From Candidatus Bathyarchaeota archaeon RBG_13_60_20 (lineage in GTDB: Archaea > Thermoproteota > Bathyarchaeia > TCS64), in contig MEZG01000068.1 in NCBI GenBank assembly GCA_001775965.1, positions 1 through 41,533 on the forward strand: a stretch of DNA of 41,533 nt. The letters are read 5' to 3'. The position numbers were made by a program, and so were the translations under genes. This document shows positions 30,636-38,104 of the stretch, piece by piece (the first letter of the stretch is position 1; each line of letters begins with the position of its first letter). The notes below the pieces were generated by a model. That model was not told the DNA's origin. It did not search any database and was given only the letters and a program-made list of their open reading frames with translations.

Positions 30636-31964
30636 TCAGCCTCCCACCTTCAGAGTGACCCAGTCGGCCGGGTCCGCTGGCCTCTCCCCCTTCATGAGGC
30701 CGTCGATCATGGTCTTGAGGGCGTTGACCGCGGCTGGGTGCATCATCATGAAGTAGTCCACACCAGCTAGGAGCATCGTCTGGCCTGTGATGGTCTCCCA
30801 TATGGGGCCGCGCAACTCCCTGGGGCTGAACTCGGGGCCCATCTTCATCCAGGACTCGCGGGCCGCCCATGCGTTGGTGGTGCCCGAGGAAAGGGGGTGG
30901 TTGAGCTCGGGGTCGCCCTTGAGGGCCGCCAGGCGGCACCTCTCCATAACCGTGAACGCGTAGTCCAGGCCGTAGCCCAGGGCCGCGGTGGTGGTGTCCA
31001 TGATTATCTGCTCCTTTGGGACGAAGTCGTAGAGCTTCCTGTTGAGCTCCCGGGCCTTGTTAACGTCCATGCTGGTGAAGGCGATGACGCAGTTGTCGTG
31101 GTCCTTGATGAGTCTGGCCGACTTCTCTATGTCCATGTCCAGGGTCACCGAGTTGATGAGAAGCCTTTCCCCCTCGATCTTCTCGCTGATGGCCGTGAAG
31201 ACCTCCAAGTCCTTCTTGGGGTCCCCGCAGCCGCCTATACTGATGGGCACGTCCACGGCCTGGAGAACCTCCTCCACCTTCTTGACCGCCGCGCTGGGCG
31301 GCGCGTTATCGATAAGGGGGTCTATGGTGAGCAGGTGCAGGTTAACCATCTCGGCGCCGTACTTTTCGACGCACACCCTGGCCCACTCGCCGGTGTCGTG
31401 GAGCACCTCCTCGAAGTGCATCTTCACGGCCTTGCTGAGCCTGACCTCGGGCCAGTCGAAGACATCCAGCGCGATTATGGGCTTGTGGGGCGGCGGCGAC
31501 TGGAAGTTGTAGAAGGCTGGCGCCCTCTCCCCGCCAATGACGTAGCTGGCGGACCGTGTGCCCCCCTCGGCCTTGGTGGCCCCCAGCTTCACCTCGACGA
31601 CGCTGCCGACGTAGTCTCCCTTGGGGATTGTGACCTTGGCCGGGATGAGAGCCGTAGGCCTGGCCGGGGCGGCCGGCTGAGGGGCCAGCGCCTGCGGCGC
31701 CATGGCCTGCAAGGGCGCGTAGCCCGCCGGGAAGCCGCCGCCCAGTAGCTGAGCCATCCTGCTGGCCGAGTCCCTGATGAGGGCGAACTCGAAGGCCATC
31801 CTGCTGAGGAGGGCCGGGTTGGCTCCGCCCTGGCTCTGCCCAATGTCCAGCTCGACCTCGCCCAGATCCATCTCAACGTCCTGGAGCTCCACCTCCTGGA
31901 ACCGTGCTAGGCGCTCCAGTAGGTCGCGGCTGAGGGGCAGGGTGAGCTTGTCTGGCTTGGTCAT
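30636..31964 (-). CDS. cdhD: Acetyl-CoA decarbonylase/synthase delta subunit (corrinoid protein, small)
   Basis: A 442-residue partner of CdhE forming the corrinoid protein that takes methyl from methyl-H4MPT. After an N-terminal helical region and a Pro/Ala linker (APQALAPQPAAPARP), the TIM barrel begins near ALIPAKVTIPKGDYVG and includes KPIIALDVFDWPEVRL, VDVPISIGGCGDPKKD and DTTTAALGYGLDYAFTVMER. The 641-aa track ORF is wrongly long: residues before ATG 31964 are a shadow of cdhC. GAAGGAG lies 8 nt upstream of that ATG and contains the cdhC stop. Confidence 0.96.
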   Translation of the reverse strand: MTKPDKLTLPLSRDLLERLARFQEVELQDVEMDLGEVELDIGQSQGGANPALLSRMAFEFALIRDSASRMAQLLGGGFPAGYAPLQAMAPQALAPQPAAPARPTALIPAKVTIPKGDYVGSVVEVKLGATKAEGGTRSASYVIGGERAPAFYNFQSPPPHKPIIALDVFDWPEVRLSKAVKMHFEEVLHDTGEWARVCVEKYGAEMVNLHLLTIDPLIDNAPPSAAVKKVEEVLQAVDVPISIGGCGDPKKDLEVFTAISEKIEGERLLINSVTLDMDIEKSARLIKDHDNCVIAFTSMDVNKARELNRKLYDFVPKEQIIMDTTTAALGYGLDYAFTVMERCRLAALKGDPELNHPLSSGTTNAWAARESWMKMGPEFSPRELRGPIWETITGQTMLLAGVDYFMMMHPAAVNALKTMIDGLMKGERPADPADWVTLKVGG

Positions 31965-31969
31965 GCGGG

Positions 31970-33412
31970 TCACTCCTTCTCTGCCCTGATGATTACCCTC
32001 TCGGCCCTGATCTTGGCGTTCTTCAGTATGATCTTCAGGGTGACTCCCTGGGGGAGCCCCTGCAGCATGGCCGCGGGCAGGGCCCCGGCGGGCAGCTCCA
32101 TGGTTGGCACCGTGAAGCCCGCCATGGGGAACTGCTGAGCCTGCTGCTGCGCCGGCTGGGGCGCCGCTGCCTCCTTGGGCTTCTCCTCCTCGGCCTTCCA
32201 CCGGCCCACTATGGGGTGGCTCTTCTCCCGGAGCCACTTCTTGAGGCCGTCGAGGTCCTGGACACTCTCCTCGGTGGCTATCTTGGGCACGATCTCGGGG
32301 GGCATGTACTCCTTGATCCTGTCCATGATGTCCTTGGGCATCCAGACGACGCGGTCCCAGCCTCCGTCGGCCTGCAGGAACTTGGGGCTCCTCATGTACT
32401 CTATGCTGAGGCCGTGGAACCCGTCCACCTGCCTGCCGCCGGCCGTCAGGTCGCTGATGGTGACGAAGTCGAGGCCGTTCACCGTCTTGCTCTTGTAGTT
32501 GCGGTGGACGACGCCGTAGCCGTCCACCTCGGGTATGTAGAAGGCGCAGCCCTCGAAGCATCCGCAGCTCGTGTGAGGGTATCCAAAGGCCGTGTAGAGC
32601 TGGACTCGCTCTATCTCACCCAGACTCTTGTCTCTGATGACCTTGTTCACCTGCTCGTACTCGCCCTTCACGGGGTCGATGAGGGCACCCTTGGGTATCT
32701 CGAAAACGGGTCCCTTGGGGTCCACCTTGGCGGTGGCCCTGCCGTCGAACCAGCTGATGGCGCCGCAGTTGGCGTACCTCTGGGGCGTGATGACGCATAG
32801 GTGGGTTGGGGCGAAGCTCTGGCAGAGGCTGCACCCGTAGAATACGTCCACCTCGTCGTCGCTCATGCCTCGAGCCCTGGCGTCCCTGGCCTCGTAGAGG
32901 CCCATGGCCCTGGGGTACCACTCCTCGACCTTGGCCGGTTCGGTGATGAAGGTGATCTGCATCTTCTCGATGAAGGGCATCTCGCTCTTGTAGAGCCTGA
33001 GAAGCACGGTGCCCAAGTGGTTGAAGCTGTTGAAGCCCTTCTGGTAGCTCTTCTTGCTGAGCCTCATCTGTATGTCGTAGCGCTGGTTCAGGTGCATGAA
33101 GCCCTCGATGAAGTTGACATACTCGTGTAGACGCCGCTCTATTACGCCCTCCAGGTCCTTCTCTATCTCGGCTCCGGCCACATCGATGATCATGCCGAAG
33201 GGCGTGTTGGTGCCCTCGGGGAGCTCCTTTATGTCCTTGCCCACGATGGTCATCTTGCCGTCCTCGACCTCGTCCATCGGCTTGGCCTGGACCAGCTCGA
33301 ACTTGTAGGTCTCCCTGGGGCCACCCAGCTCCAACTGCATGTCGCGGCCCCTGATCCTTTCACCCTCGTAGATGATGCCCACATCCACGGGGATGTCCTC
33401 AAACATCGACAC
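31970..33412 (-). CDS. cdhC: Acetyl-CoA decarbonylase/synthase beta subunit (A-cluster)
   Basis: The 480-residue acetyl-CoA synthase subunit that joins methyl, CO and CoA at a Ni-Ni-[4Fe-4S] A-cluster. The cluster cysteines lie in VFYGCSLCQSFAPTHLCVI, YANCGAISWFDGRA and TSCGCFEGCAFYIPEVDGYG. It lacks the N-terminal CODH-contact domain of bacterial AcsB, as usual in archaea. A Gln/Pro/Ala linker (APQPAQQQAQQ) precedes a short C-terminal domain (LKIILKNAKIRAERVIIRA). Start GTG 33412 or ATG 33406, after cdhB by 1 bp. Confidence 0.97.
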   Translation of the reverse strand: MSMFEDIPVDVGIIYEGERIRGRDMQLELGGPRETYKFELVQAKPMDEVEDGKMTIVGKDIKELPEGTNTPFGMIIDVAGAEIEKDLEGVIERRLHEYVNFIEGFMHLNQRYDIQMRLSKKSYQKGFNSFNHLGTVLLRLYKSEMPFIEKMQITFITEPAKVEEWYPRAMGLYEARDARARGMSDDEVDVFYGCSLCQSFAPTHLCVITPQRYANCGAISWFDGRATAKVDPKGPVFEIPKGALIDPVKGEYEQVNKVIRDKSLGEIERVQLYTAFGYPHTSCGCFEGCAFYIPEVDGYGVVHRNYKSKTVNGLDFVTISDLTAGGRQVDGFHGLSIEYMRSPKFLQADGGWDRVVWMPKDIMDRIKEYMPPEIVPKIATEESVQDLDGLKKWLREKSHPIVGRWKAEEEKPKEAAAPQPAQQQAQQFPMAGFTVPTMELPAGALPAAMLQGLPQGVTLKIILKNAKIRAERVIIRAEKE

Positions 33413-33413
33413 T

Positions 33414-33959
33414 CTACTTTCCCTCCTCTAAGCGTGATACTATCTTATCTACTGTGTCCTTCCAGTCGGGCTCCGGCATCCAGCCGAGGCTCCACTCGGC
33501 GTTGGGCTGGTAGCTCCTCTCCAGGCTTATGGTCCTGAGGCTGCTGAAGTTCTTGAGCCCGGACTCCACGAGCCACTCCATGTAGTAGGGGAACCCTGCG
33601 AAGACCACGGCGTCGTATGAGCCCAGGCCGTCGAAGCCCCTCCAGTCGGGGTCGCTCAGGTGCTTGCCCAGCACGAAGATGCCCATGCTGTACGCCTTAG
33701 TGACGCCCCTGCGCCTGAACTCTCCCACCAGGTGGCCGGTTGCCACTACCGTGATCTTCTCGTTCCTCATGACCCTGATTGCGGTGTCAACCAGGTCCCC
33801 GTCTTTGGTCTTCACAGCCGTCGATTCAGACCCTATGACGAGTAGGGGCCTCTTAGCCCTGGATATGAGTTTGGCGGCCACATCGGGGTTGGGGACGACG
33901 TTGGCCTTCTTGGGGCCGGCTATCTCGGCCGTCTGCCCCGTGTTCATCTTTGCGGCCAC
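33414..33959 (-). CDS. cdhB: Acetyl-CoA decarbonylase/synthase epsilon subunit
   Basis: A 181-residue accessory subunit of the archaeal CO dehydrogenase component, bound to CdhA. KRPLLVIGSESTAVKTKDGD and YDAVVFAGFPYYMEWLVESGLKNFS are family segments of its DHS-like Rossmann fold. It starts at 33959 and overlaps the final base of cdhA, so translation is coupled. Confidence 0.94.
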   Translation of the reverse strand: MAAKMNTGQTAEIAGPKKANVVPNPDVAAKLISRAKRPLLVIGSESTAVKTKDGDLVDTAIRVMRNEKITVVATGHLVGEFRRRGVTKAYSMGIFVLGKHLSDPDWRGFDGLGSYDAVVFAGFPYYMEWLVESGLKNFSSLRTISLERSYQPNAEWSLGWMPEPDWKDTVDKIVSRLEEGK

Positions 33960-36304
33960 TATTCCCGCCTCCTCACCATCCTGTCGAGGAGGGTCGGATC
34001 CGGTGAGGCTATCCTGTCCTCAACCCAGCCCTTGGCCTCAAGTATCTTCATTATCTCGTCCTTCATGGTGAAGGGCACGTCCTGTCCGCGGCGGACGAAG
34101 AGGTGCAGGTCGTCGGGCATGGCCCCGTAGTGCTTCTTGTGCAGGTCTATGTAGTGGCTGAGCTTGACTGCGCGGCCCTTGCTGGTGTCGTTGGGCCTCA
34201 TGGCCAGCTTGGCGATCATGACCATGGCCTCCTCCAGGGTCTCGGCGGCGTAGAACAGATGCTCAGGGGCGGGGCCCACGTAGACCTCCTGGCCGTCCCT
34301 GGCGTTGAACACCTTCCAGTCCTCCTCCTTGCCCTGGTCTCCCAGAAGCATCCTGCGGTACTTGGAGCCGTGGGGACCAACCACAACAGGTATCCCCAGC
34401 CTCCAGCAGCCCGCCGCGATGGAGGCCGCTTTCTGGCTCATGGCGCCCCACGCGACGCCCACGGCGCCTACGCGGTTGTATATGTAGTCGGCTATCTCCT
34501 CGTAGTTGGCCCTAAGGGGCCGCTTGGCGAAGATGTTGGCGATCTTGATGGCGGCCCCCGTGATGTGGCCGTTGGAGACGCAGCTGCCAACGTTAACCAG
34601 GCCTCCGGCGTCGAAGTTGCCCGGGTACTTCTCGTAGAGGTTCTGGCCCTCCTCGTCCCTGGTCATGGCTATGTTCATGGCGGAGCAACCCGAGGTCACG
34701 ACGATGAACCGCCTCTTGAGGAACTCCTCGGCTATGGCGGCCACGTCGCCTCCCCCAGCCGGGTAGTTGGCGCAGCCCACCAGGGCCACGACCCCCGGAA
34801 TCTCTCCGAAGACTATTGGGCTGCCCACCTCCCTGATCTCCACGTCCTGGATGGCGCCCCTGCCCACCCTTATGGGGTACTTCTCGTTGACCAGCTGGTC
34901 CTTGGACGCCTGGGTTATCATGGTCAGTATGGGCAGGTCGGCGGGGCAGGCGCTCTCGCAGCGGCCGCACCCGACGCACAAGTCGTTGAGCTCTGCTAGG
35001 GGCCCGTAGTCGCCCTCCTTGGCGGCCGTCATGGCGTCCATGATGGGCAGGGTGTTGGGGCAGGCCCTTATGCACTCCATGCAGGTCCGACACTTGGACG
35101 CGATCTCCTTGAGGTCGCCCAGGTCCACCAGCTTCTTTTCGCCCCGCCGCTTTCTGACGGCCATGGCCGTCTTCACGGCGATCTCGCCCACCTTCCTGGG
35201 CTCCGTGACTAGGGCGCCCGGCGACCTACCCGAGATGAGGTCGTTCACCACGGCCTCGGCAGGGTCGTGGGTCCTGTCAGGTAGCCCCAGGCAGCTCTTC
35301 TCGCTGGTGGCGAGGACGGGGACGCCGATTAGCTTCGCCTGGTCCATGACGTCCGTGCGGATGCACTGCTCGTCCACGACGATGAGGTCGGGTATCCCGG
35401 ACTTGATGAACTTGAGCTGCCACGAGATGGGGCCCACGATCTTGGATCGCTTGTTGTACCTGCTCATGTCGTGGGCGGTGCAGCAGAGTCCGCCCACCTC
35501 CACCTGGTCGAAGAGGTCGTGGTCCATGAGGTAGTCGATGATGTCCACGCTGGGCAACACGTTATGGCCAATGCACATGATGACCGGCTTATCGGGGTTG
35601 ATCGTGCCGTAGCCCAGTTCAGCCAGCGGCGCCTCTGGGTCGCCTTTTGGTAGGCCGAGCGTCGCGATCTGCATGAGGTCGGCCACCTCCAGGGCGACGT
35701 GGTCCAGCATCCCCGCGTGGAAGGCCTTGGACTCGAAGTCGATGTTGTCACCCTCCTGGCCAGTGTGGGCCGCGGCCACCAACTGCACTATCTGGGTCTC
35801 CACGTAGTCCAGCGCCTCCTCCAGGTCCCCGATGGTCTGGGGCTTTATGCCGCAGACGAGCCTGACGTGAGGCGCCTCGACATTGGTGTTCAGCGCAGCC
35901 ACCAGGGGCGTGTCCTTCCCGAACTCCTGTATGAGGTGGTTGAGCATGTGGCGGCCGTGAGCGGCGTGGGTCGCCGCGCCTATACAGCAGGCCAACAACA
36001 CGATCCTGGACTGCTGCGCGGGCATGCTGATGCCGCAGGCGCCCTTCTTGTCGCCCGTGAGGTCGCACTTGCCATAGGTGCACAGGCAGCACAGATCGCA
36101 GAAGGGCATGTAGAAGGGCTTGTACCTGTTTAGGAGCTTCCTGTCCCAGCTTCTCAGCGTGCTCACGGAGGGCATGGGTGTGGGCCCCATGGGTTCCTCC
36201 CACTCCTCGTCCATGATCCGGCCGATCTGGATCTCCAGGCCCTTGAAGGTGCCGAGGGTGGATGAGAGTTCATCGAACTTGAGCTTTACGTTCCTGTTCG
36301 CCAT
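33959..36304 (-). CDS. cdhA: CO dehydrogenase/acetyl-CoA synthase alpha subunit (Ni-CODH)
   Basis: The 781-residue nickel CO dehydrogenase that makes CO from CO2 with ferredoxin electrons. The N-terminal cluster region is CDLCCLCTYGKCDLTG (Cys69-80) plus Cys90. Two extra [4Fe-4S] ferredoxin motifs typical of archaeal CdhA are CRTCMECIRACP and CVGCGRCESACP. C-cluster-type segments include VGGLCCTAHDMSRYN, VALVGCANYP, VTSGCSAMNIAMTRD and VGSCVSNGHITGAAIKIAN. ATG 36304 has AAGGAG about ten bases upstream and a strong TATA box (CTATAAATAA) further up. First gene of cdhABCDE. Confidence 0.97.
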   Translation of the reverse strand: MANRNVKLKFDELSSTLGTFKGLEIQIGRIMDEEWEEPMGPTPMPSVSTLRSWDRKLLNRYKPFYMPFCDLCCLCTYGKCDLTGDKKGACGISMPAQQSRIVLLACCIGAATHAAHGRHMLNHLIQEFGKDTPLVAALNTNVEAPHVRLVCGIKPQTIGDLEEALDYVETQIVQLVAAAHTGQEGDNIDFESKAFHAGMLDHVALEVADLMQIATLGLPKGDPEAPLAELGYGTINPDKPVIMCIGHNVLPSVDIIDYLMDHDLFDQVEVGGLCCTAHDMSRYNKRSKIVGPISWQLKFIKSGIPDLIVVDEQCIRTDVMDQAKLIGVPVLATSEKSCLGLPDRTHDPAEAVVNDLISGRSPGALVTEPRKVGEIAVKTAMAVRKRRGEKKLVDLGDLKEIASKCRTCMECIRACPNTLPIMDAMTAAKEGDYGPLAELNDLCVGCGRCESACPADLPILTMITQASKDQLVNEKYPIRVGRGAIQDVEIREVGSPIVFGEIPGVVALVGCANYPAGGGDVAAIAEEFLKRRFIVVTSGCSAMNIAMTRDEEGQNLYEKYPGNFDAGGLVNVGSCVSNGHITGAAIKIANIFAKRPLRANYEEIADYIYNRVGAVGVAWGAMSQKAASIAAGCWRLGIPVVVGPHGSKYRRMLLGDQGKEEDWKVFNARDGQEVYVGPAPEHLFYAAETLEEAMVMIAKLAMRPNDTSKGRAVKLSHYIDLHKKHYGAMPDDLHLFVRRGQDVPFTMKDEIMKILEAKGWVEDRIASPDPTLLDRMVRRRE

Positions 36305-36457
36305 ATGGGTTTTCTCTCCTTGAATCTTATATCATGTTGCATCGTAGTATATTATTTATAGCATTTACAGAAAGTAGCAAGTTTAGCTAGATTTACTAGC
36401 ACTTGATGCAAAATTCTAAAAACCACGCAGCATAATATGTTAAAAGGAGGATTAAAC
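36305..36457. promoter_or_regulatory. Divergent promoter region between cdh operon and metFV
   Basis: The longest spacer in the window, AT-rich. On the minus strand CTATAAATAATATAC (36346-36360) is the cdhA TATA box, giving a leader of about 25 bases with AAGGAG. On the plus strand TTCTAAAAACC (36414-36424) serves metF, with AAAGGAGGAT at 36442-36451. A 15-bp palindrome GCTAG-ATTTA-CTAGC (36386-36400) lies between, and the 7-mer TTGCATC (36337-36343) recurs inverted as GATGCAA (36405-36411). Unlike most genes here, both operons have leaders with Shine-Dalgarno sequences. Confidence 0.6.
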
Positions 36458-37381
36458 TTGACAAATCGACCAGCATACAGCCAGCTAGTCAAGGACCTTA
36501 GGTCGGGGAAGTTCGTCCTGACCGGCGAGCTGGAGCCCGAGAAGGTAACCAGCCTGGACGAGATAATCATCAGCGCAAAGGCCATGAAGCCCTACGTCGT
36601 GGCGGCCAATGTGACCGACAACCCCCTGGCCTTCGCCTACATGAATAGCCTAGTCCCCTCCTGGGTGATACAGAAGGAGGTGGGCCTGGAGGCCGTCTAC
36701 CAGATGACCATCAGGGACAGGAACAGGCTTGCCATAGTCTCCGACGTCCTAGCGGCGTCCTACCTGGGGATAAAGAACATACTGGCCATATCCGGGGACC
36801 ACACGGTCCTCGGCGACAACCGGGGCGCCCTGAGCGTGTACGACCTCGACAGCGCCCAGTTCGTCTACCTGCTCCACAAGATGATAGACGAGGGCGTGGA
36901 CCTGGCCGGGAACGAGATCCACGGCAAGGTGGGGATCAACGTGGGAATAGCGGCCAACCCAAACGCCGACCCGCTGATGCCGGAGGTGCTGAAGATCGGG
37001 CGCAAGACCAAGATCGGCGCCGACTTCATCCAGACCCAGACTATGTTCGACATCGACAAGACCAAGACGTTCCTCAAGGAGGTGGAGAAGTACAACTGCC
37101 CGGTGCTGGTGGGGGTGTTCCCTCTGAAGAGCTTCGGCATAGCCGACTTCTTCGACAAGAACATTCCCGGCGTGAAGGTGCCGCCGGAGCTGCTGGCTTC
37201 CATGGCTAAGGCCAAGGAGGAGCCAGACAAGGAGAGGAGGAGCGCCCTCTACGACGAGGTGAACTTGGAGTTCTTCGTGCCCTTCATCAAGGAGATCAGG
37301 AAGACCACCAAGGCCTCGGGCATCCACATCATGGCTGTGCTCTACGAGCGCATCTTTGGGCCGCTGCTGGAGAACTTCTGA
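36458..37381 (+). CDS. metF: MetF-type methylenetetrahydropterin reductase
   Basis: A 307-residue TIM-barrel flavoprotein of the methylenetetrahydrofolate reductase family. FVLTGELEPEKVTSLDEII at the start carries the conserved acidic residue, followed by YVVAANVTDNPLAFAYMNS, MTIRDRNRLAIVSDVLAA and ILAISGDHTVLGDN in the FAD/pterin site, and AQFVYLLHKM. The track start (ATG 36437) contains the Shine-Dalgarno AAAGGAGGAT; the real start is TTG 36458, seven bases after it. With MetV it should reduce methylene-H4MPT (or -THF) to the methyl form, replacing F420-dependent Mer, which is not seen here. Confidence 0.92.
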   Translation: MTNRPAYSQLVKDLRSGKFVLTGELEPEKVTSLDEIIISAKAMKPYVVAANVTDNPLAFAYMNSLVPSWVIQKEVGLEAVYQMTIRDRNRLAIVSDVLAASYLGIKNILAISGDHTVLGDNRGALSVYDLDSAQFVYLLHKMIDEGVDLAGNEIHGKVGINVGIAANPNADPLMPEVLKIGRKTKIGADFIQTQTMFDIDKTKTFLKEVEKYNCPVLVGVFPLKSFGIADFFDKNIPGVKVPPELLASMAKAKEEPDKERRSALYDEVNLEFFVPFIKEIRKTTKASGIHIMAVLYERIFGPLLENF

Positions 37382-37392
37382 GGTGAGATGAG

Positions 37393-38028
37393 ATGATAAT
37401 AACGAAGGCGAAACCCGAGGAAGAACTGAACGAGATGCTGAAGCCCTACGAGAAGCTGTTCGTGGTGGGCTGCGGAACATGCTCCACGAGCTGCATGACG
37501 GGCGGCGAGGAGCAGGTGGCCGAGATGGTGAAGAAGCTGGGCGACCGGGCCATAGGCTCTGCCGTCGTGGAGGACCCCTGCGACCTGAGGATAGCCCGAA
37601 AGGAGCTGAAGGAGTTCAAGGCCAAGGTCCAGGGGGCTGACGCGGTGCTCGTCATGAGCTGCGGCGCCGGTGTCCAGACCGTCGGCGACTACTCCAAGAA
37701 GATAGTGCTGCCAGCCCTGGACACCCTGTTCATAGGCCAGACGGAGCGCCTGGGGAAGTTCCACGACGTCTGCAAGGCGTGCGGCGAGTGCATCCTGGAC
37801 GAGACGGGGGGCGTCTGCCCTGTCACCCGCTGCGCCAAGGGGCTGCTCAACGGGCCCTGCGGCGGCCAGGTGAAGGGCAAGTGCGAGGTGGGCAAATACG
37901 AGAACGACTGCGCCTGGGTGCTCATATACGACAGGCTCAAGGAGCAGGGCCGACCCGAGCTCTTCGAGTTGTTCAGGCCGCCCAGGGATAACAGCAAGAA
38001 GGTGCTCACCCAGCATCACGTCTTCTAG
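37393..38028 (+). CDS. metV: MetV-like methylenetetrahydropterin reductase partner
   Basis: A 211-residue cysteine-rich protein of the methylene-THF reductase C-terminal (PF12225) family. It has FVVGCGTCSTSCMTGGEEQV near residue 24, VMSCGAGVQTVGDY, and the C-terminal cluster region CKACGECILDETGGVCPVTRC then CGGQVKGKCEVG. In acetogens MetV binds Fe-S clusters and is needed to pass electrons to MetF. It begins at ATG 37393, 11 bp after metF, with GAGGTGAG before the start. Confidence 0.92.
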   Translation: MIITKAKPEEELNEMLKPYEKLFVVGCGTCSTSCMTGGEEQVAEMVKKLGDRAIGSAVVEDPCDLRIARKELKEFKAKVQGADAVLVMSCGAGVQTVGDYSKKIVLPALDTLFIGQTERLGKFHDVCKACGECILDETGGVCPVTRCAKGLLNGPCGGQVKGKCEVGKYENDCAWVLIYDRLKEQGRPELFELFRPPRDNSKKVLTQHHVF

Positions 38029-38104
38029 CCTTTTCCCCGGCTTCACCATACCTTCATATGCACTGGCTCCCCACTCAGACTTGTTCAAGGTTCGGTGAAG
38101 CTTA
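38029..38104. promoter_or_regulatory. Spacer with an 8-bp inverted repeat between metV and kor genes
   Basis: GCTTCACC (38040-38047) recurs inverted as GGTGAAGC (38094-38101), enclosing 46 bp with a TATA-like TTCATATG (38053-38060). A pyrimidine run (CCTTTTCCCC) follows the metV stop and may end part of the upstream transcript. The repeat may be a regulator site or fold the leader of korA. Confidence 0.4.

Noticed and set aside
31965-32561. N-terminal extension of cdhD in the ORF track
   Set aside because: These residues are an out-of-frame reading of cdhC; the family start and a Shine-Dalgarno sequence are at 31964.
29216-36304. Possibility that Cdh serves aceticlastic methanogenesis
   Set aside because: No mcr, mtr or other methanogenesis gene is in the window; the Cdh genes alone fit carbon fixation or acetyl-CoA oxidation equally well.
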